From contig OY744517.1 of the NCBI GenBank assembly GCA_963556195.1, forward strand, positions 153,082,882 through 153,146,881: a DNA stretch of 64,000 bases, written 5' to 3'. This document shows positions 20,350 through 30,589 of the stretch, piece after piece. Position numbers and translations under genes: made by a program. Numbering within the stretch: position 1 is the stretch's first letter; every line of letters starts with the position of its first letter. The notes under the pieces are model-generated. The model had not been told where the DNA came from. It saw only the letters and a list, made by a program, of their open reading frames with translations, and did not search any database. This DNA comes from Sepiola atlantica (Eukaryota; Mollusca; Cephalopoda; Sepiida; Sepiolidae).

Positions 20350-21395
20350 TCTAACTAATGCGTTTTTTTTTTGTATCAAGCTATGAATAAATTAGGCTCT
20401 TGCTTCGGTAATCAAGCACTCTGGTTAATTTGTTCACATTCATTCACACACATACATACATACATACATACACTTCAGGCAAATGTTATTAAATAACAGA
20501 TTTTGGTTTGATGAAACTTATTTTTACTGTTTAATTCTAAACAGTGAAAGACAACATTTGTAAAATACACCAAGACTAATCCTGCCGTATGATTTGATGA
20601 ATCAAATTGAAAGTACTAATAAAAAAGAAAGGAAAATAAAAATGAACAAGAACCCCACAAAACTTTTATATACACCAATTTGACCGAAATACTAAATAGA
20701 CAATTCAGAAAATTTTTAAGAAAAGCCTCATCAAGCAAAAAATTATTTAATAAAATTTATCTGAATGAAAACATGCTGCCTAAATACACATAAAATATGG
20801 CAGGAAATAATTCCAATCACAATTTTACCTTTCTGATAAAGTATGAAATCCATAGTGGCTTTGAAAATGTCATCACCAATTTAGGTTAGGAGTGGGGGGG
20901 GGGAGGTAAATTAAAGCCAGAATTCAATTCTTATTAATTTTCTGTACTAAATTTTTATTTCCTTTTGTTTTCACGTTTCCCATCTCTTCTCTTCTACCTT
21001 TTCTGTCTTAATTTTAAAGTAGTCAGCATTTGAGGTGTGTGAAAACTTGCGGTATGGTCGAACTAACCGTTTAATTTTTTTTTTTATTCATAATTATTTG
21101 TCACCCCAATCTCAGGCTGGGCACTGTAGTGAGCAGTATTAATACAACCGTCAAAATCATAACTTTAATGCATGTTCCTTCATTAGGTGAACACTTGATG
21201 TTGACTACCTATCGCACTAGCTCAGCGTTTTAAGTTTAAAACTTTCCGATTTATGTGGTTGTGGACTAAGGCGTCAAAATTTGAATTAAAAACTTGACTC
21301 GTGTTTCGAATCCTGCGACAGTATTGAATAATTATCTCCACACTGATTATTCAGGAAGGATGAAACGTATACGTATGTAAATAAACAAATATTTG

Positions 21396-21431
<36 letters not shown>

Positions 21432-21505
21432 CTATTCTCTTTCCTATAGCCTCTTTATCACATAAGAGACATTGCTAGTCTTTCTCTACGCTATCATTAT
21501 TTTCA
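20350..21505. other. No gene seen; possible tRNA-like relic
   Basis: AT-rich DNA with a (CATA)n run at about 20,449-20,471 and a G run near 20,895-20,905. At 21,255-21,316 an A-box-like GTGGTTGTGGACTAAGG and a B-box GTTTCGAATCCTGC suggest a decayed tRNA-derived SINE head. Confidence 0.4.
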
Positions 21506-21509
21506 TGGT

Positions 21510-21865
21510 TTGAGCCCAGTCGGGTACCTATCTCTGGTTCCTCCCAGTAAAAAGATTCACAGCAAAAACTCGTCTAGTTACAACCACTGTAAATAATATT
21601 CTCTTCTTCCTGTGTACCTGAAGCTAAACGAAACATCCATGAACAGAATTCCTTTCCAAAATCCCAGCTGACTACAATATGGTAGTTTTCAAGTCCAATG
21701 TAAACACATTCTTGTTAAACCGTCCTTTTAAATAATCAAATTCTGCCTAGTCTTAATCATCGTTACTAATCCTCATGGTGTTGTCTCACCGTCCCCCTGA
21801 CACTCATTAATCCTTATCCTCAAGTGGCCTTTCGGCCTTGATCAGCGCTGACTCATTAGTATAAA
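21510..21865 (+). mobile_element. LINE 3' end, family D, plus orientation
   Basis: AATTCCTTTCCAAAATCCCA, TTTTCAAGTCCAATGTAAAC, CCTTATCCTCAAGTGGCCTT and GACTCATTAGTAT are the plus-strand forms of blocks present on the minus strand in the 3.1, 4.9, 33.3 and 42.3-kb copies. The 3' terminus CATTAGTA agrees with those copies. The encoded end is frame-broken. Confidence 0.65.
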
Positions 21866-21932
21866 AAAAATAGAAACAAATTCTAATTACTTTTGGTAGA
21901 GTCATGAGATTCGTATTTTATTTGAATATACT

Positions 21933-21934
<2 letters not shown>

Positions 21935-21964
<30 letters not shown>
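21935..21964. repeat. Poly(T) run
   Basis: About 28 consecutive T; also the reason for a poly-phenylalanine open frame here. Confidence 0.9.
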
Positions 21965-21965
<1 letters not shown>

Positions 21966-22084
21966 TAAATATGATACATCGAAAATCTTGATTTTTAAGA
22001 ATTCATCGATGGAACTTGAACTCACGAGGCAAACTAAGTCTTCAAGCAAGTGCTCCTCTACTGCCAAAACTAACAATGAACTTA

Positions 22085-22155
22085 AAAGTGGTGCAAAACT
22101 GTTCTGTTCGTCGAAATTAATTTTACCAATTCTAGGACGAGTATTCTCGTATAAA
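22085..22155 (-). repeat. Dispersed repeat X, short copy
   Basis: GTGGTGCAAAACTGTTCTGT, TTAATTTTACCAATTCTAG and GACGAGTATTCTCG parallel 55,338-55,393 and, reversed, the 3,570-3,640 part of the first copy. Confidence 0.5.
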
Positions 22156-22324
22156 CAAACGAAAGCATAACAAACCTCTCAAATCAAAACGGAACCGAAG
22201 CAAGACAAATCTTGGACAAATGGAGGGTTCAATATCCAATTGGATAGCTCTATATCAACGATACATAATAAAATGTACTTAGCTTTAATTTTACGGCATC
22301 ACCGATCTTCAAAAGCGTCTACGA

Positions 22325-22802
22325 CAGTGCTCTTCAAACTTTTTTTGTCGCGACCCCTTTTTGGAAAAAAAATTTTTTCGTGACCCACCAAAATTTTTTA
22401 TAAATAAAAAATAAGTTAATGGAGTGAAAAAGTTTATTCCTTCGAAAAATCAACATAAGCTAAACATGAAATAAAATATATTTTACTTTTTTTATTTATT
22501 TATAAAAGAATTCACAGAAATAAGCATATGTACGAAAAAATAAGGGGTTATGAAAGATAATAGCAGTTAAAATCATATATCATTATTAAGATTATATCAT
22601 TTCATTTGAATCAATGAGATTGATGCGATTGCATTTTTTTGCATAAAAGATCAAATCTAGGCTCTAACTTTGTCAAAGCTGGTCTTAGTACGGTTTCGAT
22701 ACATTTCAAATTTGCTTGATGTTTTGTTTTTAGTTAGGCGACCCCCTTTCTATGGTTACGCGACTCCCCTGGGGGTCGCGACCCCCACTTTGAAGACCTC
22801 TG
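22325..22802. mobile_element. Non-autonomous hAT-type element, complete
   Basis: The ends CAGTGCTCTTCAAACT and, on the other strand, CAGAGGTCTTCAAAGT form terminal inverted repeats that continue through TGTCGCGACCCC against GGGTCGCGACCCCC. The element is flanked by identical 8-bp duplications GTCTACGA (22,317-22,324 and 22,803-22,810), the hAT hallmark. Total 478 bp. The interior is AT-rich without a transposase frame, so it depends on a transposase encoded elsewhere. The intact target duplication suggests a relatively recent insertion. Confidence 0.9.
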
Positions 22803-22896
22803 GTCTACGACTAACAACAATTGAATAATAGATTGATCAGAGAGACTTCTGGTTATCAGTGATACCGTGAAACTACAAGTGCTTAAGTACATTTTA

Positions 22897-22898
<2 letters not shown>

Positions 22899-22930
<32 letters not shown>
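22899..22930. repeat. (TA)n microsatellite
   Basis: Alternating TA run of about 32 bp. Confidence 0.9.
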
Positions 22931-22934
<4 letters not shown>

Positions 22935-23469
22935 GCAAAATTGTGTGTGGTGCAGCATCACAATTAAACAGTTGATCTAAGTACCAAACTAACTGTAGAT
23001 TTGGAATCAGAACCTTCAATCCGAGGTCAGAATTTCTTGAACCATTTTTTAAACTTATTTTTCAAAATTAAAAGTACATAAAAATAAAATTAGAAACAAA
23101 TGCTTTTCCATTTTTAGCCTCTTTCCAGTCGACCGAACAGTATACTTATATTAATCTGAATTTTTTCACTACCGGTGAGCAAAAATAAACATAAAAATAA
23201 GTCAAGCTTAGTCTTTCTTTTTTTATTAAGTCAAATAATAGTAGGTATTTGAAATACATTTTATTAATATTATTTAAACATTTTACTTGTTTCTGTATTT
23301 TAGACAATCAAACTATTTTAGATCTGTACAGAGATTCCTAAGCCAAACTCAAACACTATCAGGGTTTTTGATCACTCCTGGAGGAGAAACCCCTCCCTGG
23401 TTTCCGACACCCTATTGGTGACTGTCATTCAGGGCGTTTTGCCATAGTCGCCACGCTGCAACGCTATTT

Positions 23470-23583
23470 GCCCAAAGCGCCTGGTATTCTGAAATCATCA
23501 CCCATCTAGTACTGGCCAGGCTCAACGTTGCTTAACTTCTGTGATTTAACGGGAACCGGTGTGTCAACGTGATTATGCCGTAA
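23470..23583 (-). repeat. 5S rRNA-derived sequence, nearly full length
   Basis: On the minus strand: GTTGACACACCGGTTCCCGT, AAATCACAGAAGTTAAGCAA, CGTTGAGCCTGGCCAGTACT, AGATGGGTGATGATTTCAGA and ATACCAGGCGCTTTGGGC. This follows 5S rRNA from near its 5' end to near its 3' end, with A box and C box recognisable. Substitutions in the C box and loss of base pairing suggest a retroposed copy or SINE3-type head. Downstream (23,350-23,469) is an unidentified body. Confidence 0.75.
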
Positions 23584-23589
23584 TTATCG

Positions 23590-23668
23590 TTTATTTGGTG
23601 GCCGAGTAGATAAGCATTCGCCTTCAGCTCAGTTGTATGCCATCTTCCAGGGTTCGAATCTCACCAGA
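23590..23668 (+). repeat. tRNA-like sequence
   Basis: TGGTGGCCGAGTAGATAAG (A-box-like) and AGGGTTCGAATCTCACC (near-perfect B-box) are spaced about 42 bp apart. The acceptor stem and anticodon arm do not fold convincingly, and the copy directly abuts the 5S-derived repeat. A tRNA-derived SINE head is more likely than a functional tRNA gene. Confidence 0.55.
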
Positions 23669-23819
23669 CAATTGTTTTTTTTGGGTTTTTTTAGCGTGCC
23701 AGTTATTTCCTAACCAATATCGATCGCCATAAACCTTACTATTTTAAAAAATTATTTTACTGCGATTTTAAGTTTAAAAAAAATAAAGAATAAAAATATT
23801 TTTCATTTGAACTGACATG

Positions 23820-23846
23820 CAGAAGAGAAAAGTTACGGGTACTTCA
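23820..23846 (+). mobile_element. Helitron-like 3' end, weak
   Basis: GTTACGGGTACTTCAGCTAGTA has a CTAG|T terminus after a partial GC-rich stretch, but the hairpin is decayed. Confidence 0.3.
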
Positions 23847-23892
23847 GCTAGTATTATATCATAAAAAAAAATGGAACTAGTATTCTAACGTA

Positions 23893-24156
23893 ATGGAAAA
23901 TAAAAAAAGGAAAACCAAAAATATTATTTATGTATTCATCAACGTTTCGTCTTTATTTCAAGACTTCCTCAAGATGATTGGTCTGAAGAAAAATCTCAAA
24001 ATATTTTAATTTTTAAGTTTTTCTCCTACCACTGTTTCAAATATGTTGTACTTTGTGTGTTGTTTTCTCTAGACCAATCGTCCTGAGGAAGTCTTGAAAT
24101 AAAGACGAAACGTTGATGAATACATAAATAATATTTTTTCCTTCTTTCATTTTCCA
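23893..24156. mobile_element. Foldback element, family A, with hammerhead-like core
   Basis: The left arm (TTATGTATTCATCAACGTTT, CGTCTTTATTTCAAGACTTC, CTCAAGATGATTGGTCT) is the complement of the right arm ending in GAATACATAAATAATATTTT. In the right arm the plus strand reads CTGAGGA (24,083-24,089), extra A, GTCTT, loop, AAGAC, GAAACG (24,107-24,112). GTCTT and AAGAC pair perfectly. The outer ends carry GGAAAATAAAAAAAGGAAAA and its complement. Two further copies lie at 27.47 and 39.06 kb. Confidence 0.75.
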
Positions 24157-24851
24157 TACACACATTCATAAAAGTAATTGTGTACAAGGTTGTAACTATG
24201 CCGATTTCAGTTAATTAAAATGTCTTCGGGGCATAAGATTTAAGAAATAACTTCAAATTAGTTCAAAGAAACGAGTTCATTTAACTTCAAAAATAATATT
24301 CAAATTAATATGAATAATAGTTTGGAGAGGGGATATCGAAATGATAAAGAAAGCAAAAAAGTTCAGTCATTATTATAAAATATTTTTTTGAGAACACAAC
24401 TAAAAAGAGAAAAAAAGCCCATCAAAAACACGACTGCTTCAGTGCAAGGCTACATACTTTAAAACTATAAATAAACTCTTGGCCGTTTTAACGTCTATAT
24501 GTAGACAGGCAGCTATGTAAGTAACAATGAAGAAAACGAGAAGTGAAGAACTTCTATTTAGACTATTTAGACGAGACAGAATTAGACCGTTTTAAAGTAT
24601 AAGAAAAAAAAAAAAAAAAAAAAATCAGAAAAATTTAGATACAAAATTAAAAACAAAAAACAAGTTATATATAGGAGCAGAATTTTTTGTTTGTTTTTAT
24701 TTCCCCAGTAAAGCAATTGGTAAACTTGTTGGTTTTAAACCACTACAAGTAGTATTGCTCTTGGAGATTAACAAGAAAAAGAAGCAGAGTAACATTACAT
24801 ACATACGTTTGCATCATGCAACTTATTTTATACTATCTTATAGAACACTTC
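24157..24851. other. No gene seen
   Basis: AT-rich DNA with a long A run at about 24,604-24,624. Confidence 0.5.
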
Positions 24852-25129
24852 GAGGATAAAATAACGAACAATTTTATGCAATCTGACGAGGATAAAATAA
24901 CGAACAATTTTATGCAATCTGACGAGGATAAAATGACGAACAATTTTATGCAATCTGACGAGGATAAAATAACGAACAATTTTATGCAATCTGACGAGGA
25001 TAAAATAACGAACAATTTTATGCAATCTGACGAGGATAAAATAACGAACAATTTTATGCAATCTGACGAGGATAAAATAACGAACAATTTTATGCAATCT
25101 GACGAGGATAAAATAACGAACAATTTTAT
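24852..25129. repeat. 36-bp satellite, about 7.7 units
   Basis: The unit GAGGATAAAATAACGAACAA plus TTTTATGCAATCTGAC repeats seven times with a partial eighth. Only one substitution is evident (AAATGACG in the third unit), so the array is young or homogenised. Because 36 is divisible by 3 and the unit lacks stops in several frames, open frames appear on both strands with a 12-residue period (plus strand: EDKITNNFMQSD). No start context, splice sites or flanking coding sequence support translation. Confidence 0.95.
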
Positions 25130-25184
25130 TAGAGTAAAATCCGAGACAAAATATTCAACGCTAAACTGTTTGCAGACTTGAATC

Positions 25185-25860
25185 ATCATATTCGGTTTAA
25201 CGTCCGTTTTACATGCTGGCATGCGTTGGACGGCTTTTAGAAATTGACTTCTAAAGTAACCTACATCTGGCTAGGGGTTTATTTAACTCAAGTCCATTTT
25301 TAGTAGTTCCTCCCATGTTTTCCTTGGCCTTCCTCTGTGAACTGAAGCCGATACCTTGACTGTTCTACATCTACTAACCCAAGAACTCTCATCCATTCTT
25401 TCAATGTGGCTATACCATCGAAGTCTCATGTTCTGCACACATTTCCCTATACTCTCCAGATTTAATCTTCCTCGGAGGTCATCAGAACTAAGTCTATCTT
25501 AAACAAACATTACACATTCATCGGATAATTCTCACATATTATTTCTCTCCATGCAACGCACGTCTACAACCCCCATTGGCCAGGTTTCAGTTCCATACAT
25601 CATCACACTGCATACACATGCCTGGTACTCTTCCCTTCGTTGACAGTGGTAACGTTCTGCTGGTTAGTAATGGCAGAAGTTCCCTGAACTTACTCCATCC
25701 ACTTCTAACTCTTGCTATCACACTAGCACCTACTCCACCCTGTGCTCCAATTGTATCACCGAGGTAACAAAACTTCGGCAACCTCAATAGCTTCGCCATC
25801 CAGATGTACATTCAACTTTTACGGAATTTAACAGTTTTGACATATTTCAATTGTCATTAA
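25185..25860 (-). pseudogene. LINE reverse transcriptase C-terminal relic, family A
   Basis: The minus strand encodes, across frames, FCYLGDTIGAQGG, ARVRSGWSKFRELLPLLTSR and the shared 3' terminal block (GCATGCCAGCATGTAAAACG, complement at 25,205-25,224). It begins inside the thumb region (about 25,850) and ends at 25,185, so it is a 5'-truncated, decayed insertion. Of the family A fragments this one retains a fairly complete C-terminal region. Confidence 0.8.
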
Positions 25861-26579
25861 TTTTGAGTTAATTACAGTGTGGATAATTTTTTGGAAGAAT
25901 TAAAAATCTTTTGTTAATAATTTAACCCATACAAGAAGAAATAAAAAATGAAAGGACCAACAGGCAAACGTTGTTTCAATATACCGTTCTTTGTTACGAC
26001 GGAAGCACGTGTGAAAATTAATGGCTTCTTTTGGTCTACGATGACATCTGAACAGTAATACTTGACTTCTATGCTTACACTTACTTGATTAGTAAAAGTA
26101 GTCACCCGTCCTAATCTATAAGTAAAAGATTTTTTTAATGGCACCCTTCTAGTAAAAGTAACTTTTTTTTTTAAATCTGTCGAATAGAAAGTAATTTCTG
26201 GCTTGAATTAAAGTTTTAAAAGGCAAACATCGGCTATTATGGTTCATTTGCGTTCCCTAAACTAAAGGAAACTATTAATGTTCACACGCGTCCCTGTTAT
26301 ATGAAAGAATGGCATATATCGTATGTCTTAAAGAGACCAGTGTATATGGCAGTGACATCAGCTTGCCTTGGGAATATCTAAGTTGGTAAAAGTTGGCAGT
26401 GCAAATAGATAAGACATGCGGATAAATGTCCCTGTGTGCTGCTTAATAGAGATGAAGAAATAGACTTATGTCGGGAGGGGGGTCCATTTTACTTATATAC
26501 ATATATATTTAATTTTATATATCATCCAAAGTGGCCAGCAAATGTAGCTCAGACATGCAACAACTACGCAACATAGTTG
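25861..26579. other. No gene seen
   Basis: AT-rich to mixed composition. A short near-repeat of AAAGTA-type strings at 26,092-26,160 (CTAGTAAAAGTAACTTT and similar) is the only structure noticed. Confidence 0.45.
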
Positions 26580-26585
26580 TGTGTT

Positions 26586-26626
26586 CCTTCCTTCCTTCCT
26601 TCTCTCTCTCTCTCTCTCTCTCTCTC
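26586..26626. repeat. (TTCC)n-(TC)n microsatellite
   Basis: About four TTCC units followed by about 13 TC units. Confidence 0.95.
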
Positions 26627-26756
26627 CGGCTAGCTATACATGGCGCGCACATGCGGCTGCGAGTGGGGGTAGGGGTGGGGGTAAGGAGACAAAGACAGCA
26701 TAGGGCGGCGGCGCGTTAGATAAGAATTAGCAACATTATCTGCGACTGCTACTAAA

Positions 26757-26784
26757 GTGTGTGTGTGTGTGTGTGTGTGTGTGT
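26757..26784. repeat. (GT)n microsatellite
   Basis: About 14 GT dinucleotides. Confidence 0.95.
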
Positions 26785-27218
26785 AACCGTAGCAGTTATC
26801 AGAAACATGACCGATTCAGGCCAGCAACGGCAAATGGGAGATACTTTTCTTCAATATACGTTCGCGTATATATTGTACAATGTACATGCATATAAATATA
26901 ACAGATATACATATACGCATGTGCTAGTATATTACCGTTTCATATATACTTAGGATATATTACAGATATATCTTGTCAAGTGCTCAATACATGAATAGAG
27001 CTTAGTAGTAGTAGTAGTAATAGTAGTAAAAATATACTTATGGGAAGTGAGCTACAGAGAAACGTCTGATACATTCTATCGCCAGGCTAACTAATGTGAA
27101 TAACATGAAAAAACAACTTCTCTGAATCGGAACAGAGCCGAACCAAGACAGCAGATCTTGCGCATACAAAGGACTATATCCTTTCAGATAGAGCTTTATA
27201 ACAATCAATAAAAAGGGT

Positions 27219-27394
27219 TTATCTTAACACTTTACTGCAATTTCACTGTAGCTCCGATCGTCAGAATAGTATTAGATGTTCCATACGTCTGCATATATTT
27301 GAATGCAAGTTGCATTCAAATATATATAAAGTATGGTGCAAAACGTTTCTAGAGATCGGATCTACGGTGAAACTGCAGTAAAACGTTAAGATAA
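27219..27394. mobile_element. Foldback element, about 176 bp
   Basis: TATCTTAACACTTTACTGCA, TTTCACTGTAGCTCCGATC and GCATATATTTGAATGCAA on the left are mirrored by TTGCATTCAAATATATATAA, GATCGGATCTACGGTGAAAC and TGCAGTAAAACGTTAAGATA on the right. Arms are about 85 bp with mismatches and meet at TTGAATGCAAGTTGCATTCAA-like centre (27,299-27,320). It is a different family from the other palindromes. Confidence 0.7.
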
Positions 27395-27401
27395 ATCTTT
27401 A

Positions 27402-27432
<31 letters not shown>

Positions 27433-27469
27433 TGAATAAAGATAGGGATAAAATAATTCAACGTAATGG

Positions 27470-27695
27470 AAAATAAAAAAGGAAAGCCAAAAACTATTAT
27501 TTATGTATTTATCACCGTTTCGTCTTTATTGTGAGACTTCGTCAGGATGACAAAAAATGCAGAAAAAATAATCATACAATCATCAAAATTGATTGTATGA
27601 TTATTTTTTCTGTATTTTTCTTCATCCTGACGAAGTCTCACAATAAAGACGAAACGTTGACAAATACATAAATAGTTTTTGGTTTTCCTTTTTCA
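27470..27695. mobile_element. Foldback element, family A, with hammerhead-like core
   Basis: Arms carry ATTTATGTATTTATCACCGT and TTTGTCAACG-type complements, with AATCATACAATCATCAA and its mirror near the turn. In the right arm CTGACGA (27,627-27,633), extra A, GTCT (27,635-27,638), loop, AGAC (27,647-27,650), GAAACG follow the same plan as the 24.1-kb copy. The loop sequence differs (CACAATAA rather than GAAATA). Confidence 0.75.
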
Positions 27696-27837
27696 TATAT
27701 ATATATATATTATATATATATAGTACATGTATTATTTTTGTTTCCTAGATGTTAATCCAATGAACCTTTAGTGTTTATAAAATGTGCTCAATAACAAGTA
27801 GAGCTGTTTTTTAGTATAAATTTTTGTTTATACAAAC

Positions 27838-27960
27838 ATTATTGGATACATATGTGCATACATGTTTCAGCTGTGATCTCGTGAGAACAAGCTTCCTCAG
27901 ACCTTCAGAAAAAAATCGAGAGATCGCAGCTAAAACATGTAACACATATGTAACAAATAA
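27838..27960. mobile_element. Foldback element, family C, with hammerhead-like core
   Basis: The left arm ACATATGTGCATACATGTTT, CAGCTGTGATCTCGTGAG is the approximate complement of the right arm ATCGAGAGATCGCAGCTAAA, ACATGTAACACATATGTA. On the minus strand, CTGAGGA (27,900-27,894), AGCT, a loop of about 17 nt, AGCT and GAAACATG are ordered like families A and B. Arm sequence is otherwise unrelated to those families. Confidence 0.6.
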
Positions 27961-28020
27961 CGTTAGTATAAATAAAAAAATTATATATATATATATGCAC
28001 ACACACATATACACATTCAA

Positions 28021-28062
28021 CACATGCAAGCATGTAAAACCGACGTTAAATAGAATATGATT
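28021..28062 (+). mobile_element. SINE/LINE 3' terminal fragment
   Basis: CATGCAAGCATGTAAAACCG, ACGTTAAATAGAATATGAT is the terminal block shared by all family A LINE copies and by the SINE at 46.9 kb. Confidence 0.55.
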
Positions 28063-28179
28063 ATACGCGAGCACATGCGTGTATATAATACATGTATGCA
28101 CGTTATGTATGTACAGTGTGTGTATTACATCACAATTATATATGTAAAGCAAAGTTCTAACACAAGCACATATCGTACC

Positions 28180-28312
28180 TATCTGTCTCTTCACGAGGGC
28201 AAAGTTAGACACAAGGTCAATTTTAATATAAGGGAACTCCAGCTCGCCCCAAAAAGGATGGAGACAAAAATTAAAATTGCATCAGTCTAGAATGATTTTT
28301 CCTTAGTCTCAT
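28180..28312 (-). mobile_element. SINE body, U2-A family
   Basis: The minus strand shows TAGACTGATGCAATTTTAAT, GGGGCGAGCTGGAGTTCCCT, GACCTTGTGTCTAACTTTGC and CCTCGTGAAGAGACAG. The head is missing; the tail is diverged at its last bases. Confidence 0.65.
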
Positions 28313-28922
28313 GATCAAAAAGGTAGAATTTATAAATTACAAGTAAATGTTCATTTTTTTCTTGGCTGTCTACATGGAAGATTACTTATGATACCTTATT
28401 AATAACATCTGAAGTAAAAGAATTTTACAATGTCCAAAAGATGGTTAAAATAATGTGACCTTCCAAAACTAAAAACGCAAATGCAAACATTGACAAGATA
28501 TGTTCAAGGTTTTATGAATATGTCAAAATGAGGAAATATGGAATTTCAATAATAAACAAGGAAAATAATGTCACTTATGTATTCATAAACTAGCAGACCT
28601 ACCTCCTACCCTGTCTGTTGTCCAGACGCACAGATAACAAAATCAAGCGTTTAATAGATTAACCCTTTTTTTCTCTAAACATCCTCAGTCCCCATTTTGC
28701 ACACACCTCTCTCAACGAATTCCTCTGTCTCATGAACAAACTTTGGCAACTGGTCGCATATTATAGAAATAAAAAAAGGGATAAAGAAAATGTCATCAGC
28801 AGGTGACTGTTAGACCTAGTTTCAGTGTTATTTTGCAAACAATTACCATTAAGAATGAAATAAAATTTATTTTCTGACCCACTCCACAGGCTCTAATTAA
28901 CTTCCTGGTGACCCAAAACAAA

Positions 28923-28928
<6 letters not shown>
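28313..28928. other. No gene seen
   Basis: AT-rich DNA without repeat families recognised elsewhere in the window. Confidence 0.5.

Positions 28929-28984
<56 letters not shown>
28929..28984. repeat. (TA)n microsatellite
   Basis: Long uninterrupted TA run of about 56 bp, the longest plain TA run in the window outside the 9-10 kb array. Confidence 0.95.
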
Positions 28985-28987
<3 letters not shown>

Positions 28988-29166
28988 GTCCAAAATAGTT
29001 TTAATACAAGAAAATTTTTAAAAAACACATTAGAATTAAATGTTCTACTGAACCTGGCTAATTTTAGCAAGTGGATTTATTTTTAAATGGTAAAATTACA
29101 GAAAAGTTGAGAATTTGCAAAAAAAAAAAAAAAAAAAAAAAAGGGGCGGAAACCATCATCTTTTTT

Positions 29167-29238
29167 TTTAATGTGGAAACGATTGGTAAGATTTTTTAAA
29201 CGGTAAAAAATCTTACAAATCGTTTCTACACATTTAAA
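29167..29238. repeat. Short inverted repeat (hairpin)
   Basis: AATGTGGAAACGATTGGTAA, GATTTTTT is mirrored by AAAAAATCTTACAAATCGTT and TCTACACATT around a turn AAACGGT. Arms are about 29 bp. Confidence 0.7.
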
Positions 29239-29784
29239 ACTAGGCGGGTTCGGTAGAGAACTTCATTCTAATGCCTTTTATATAAATGTGTTTTTTTTTT
29301 GGGGGGGGGGGGGAGTACGAGTTCTTGAGTGTTAACTATTCTGTAGTTTTACCTGAGTGTTAGAATATTTTTTACCATAACCAGCTTGGGGCTGAACTGA
29401 ATCAGAATATGTAAACTGTAAATGAACTTTTAGTAGTTTCTAAGTTTTAGTTGGTCACACACAAATGCAACTTTTTTTTATACAATAGATACCAGTGAAG
29501 AAATTAGAAATTACTGTTAAAATATAAAAATTTAACTCATTTGATAAAAAGAAAAGAAAAGAAAAAAAAAGAGAACGTAGACTTGTTTATCTTAAGCATT
29601 CCTAGATATTCAAATGAAGAAAACCAATATATAGAAACTGGTCAGTGAAAGTTCATTAAAGTTGATCATTGACAAGCTTTCAACGTTAAGCAGCTATTGA
29701 AATGTTTAATACTGAAGTGTTCATGTCTTGGACGATAAACCTATTTCCATGTTAATCTCGCCAATAACAATTCTGAGCACTTTT

Positions 29785-30035
29785 TGATCTCATGTGCTAT
29801 AACACATGCAGACATATCTACAAAGTCAGAAAACAGCACAGCTCCGATAACTTTCGGAAACATTTTAATGCTCAGAATTGCTGAAGCATACAAAAATAAA
29901 AATAAAAACTGCTTGCATAAGTTGTTAATTGCCGAGACACTTCATCTTTTTAAACTCTTATACTTCTTAAAATTTGCAAAACCTACACCTGATGCCCCCC
30001 CCCCCACCTCCATACACGTTGCACACATGTCTGTC
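29785..30035 (+). repeat. Direct duplicate, copy 1
   Basis: CAGACATATCTACAAAGTCA, AACAGCACAGCTCCGATAAC, AACTGCTTGCATAAGTTGTT and TACACGTTGCACAC recur in order at 30,335-30,545. A C run (29,995-30,005) lies at the equivalent place in both copies. Confidence 0.6.
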
Positions 30036-30334
30036 ATGATTCATACACAGTTCATTTCCCAGTACAATATTCTGTATTTTAAAAAAATAATTTTTTTTTA
30101 ATACTAATGAGTTATCACTAACACCAAAAGCAACTCGATAAGGGTTAATAGCTGGCATTGAATTTCGACTTATTGGTGTGGGTTACCATGTTCGTTTTTT
30201 TTATGCCAGAGTTTTGTACGTTTCCCAAACTCTTGAAGAATCCTTGAAATAAACCAAAAAATAACTTTCTATTCAACAGTTTAAATGCTTCCAAATTCCT
30301 CAAATTATTAACCATCTTGCAGTTTTTTGATATG

Positions 30335-30545
30335 CATGTGTCTAACACACGTGGACATGTCTACAAAGTAAGAAACCAGCACAGATCCCATAAGTATTAG
30401 AAACATTTTTACATTCAGAGTACCTGAAACATGGAAGAAACAGCTTGCATTAATTGTTGGCTGCAGAGACATTGCATCCTTAAAGAAAAAAAAGTCATGC
30501 TGCCTAAAATTCGATGTTGCCCCCCTTCATACACATGCAGTTTTG
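30335..30545 (+). repeat. Direct duplicate, copy 2
   Basis: GGACATGTCTACAAAGTAAG, AACCAGCACAGATCCCATAA, AACAGCTTGCATTAATTGTT and GTTGCCCCCCTTCATACACA parallel copy 1 with about 20-25% visible divergence and small indels. The 300 bp between the copies show no such similarity. Confidence 0.6.
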
Positions 30546-30589
30546 ATGAGCTGTAGTGTATTTAAAAAATTTTTTTTTTACTTTTATTC

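Noticed and set aside
23470..23583. Functional 5S rRNA gene
   Set aside because: Substitutions in the C box, no terminator T-run at the expected place, and no tandem 5S cluster.
23590..23668. Functional tRNA gene
   Set aside because: A and B boxes are present but the cloverleaf does not close at the acceptor stem, and it adjoins a 5S-derived repeat.
24852..25129. CRISPR-like array
   Set aside because: Units are contiguous without unique spacers, and the window is eukaryotic.
24816..25222. Open frames of 89-129 codons as repeat-protein genes
   Set aside because: The frames follow the 36-bp satellite; flanks are not coding and there is no splice or start context.
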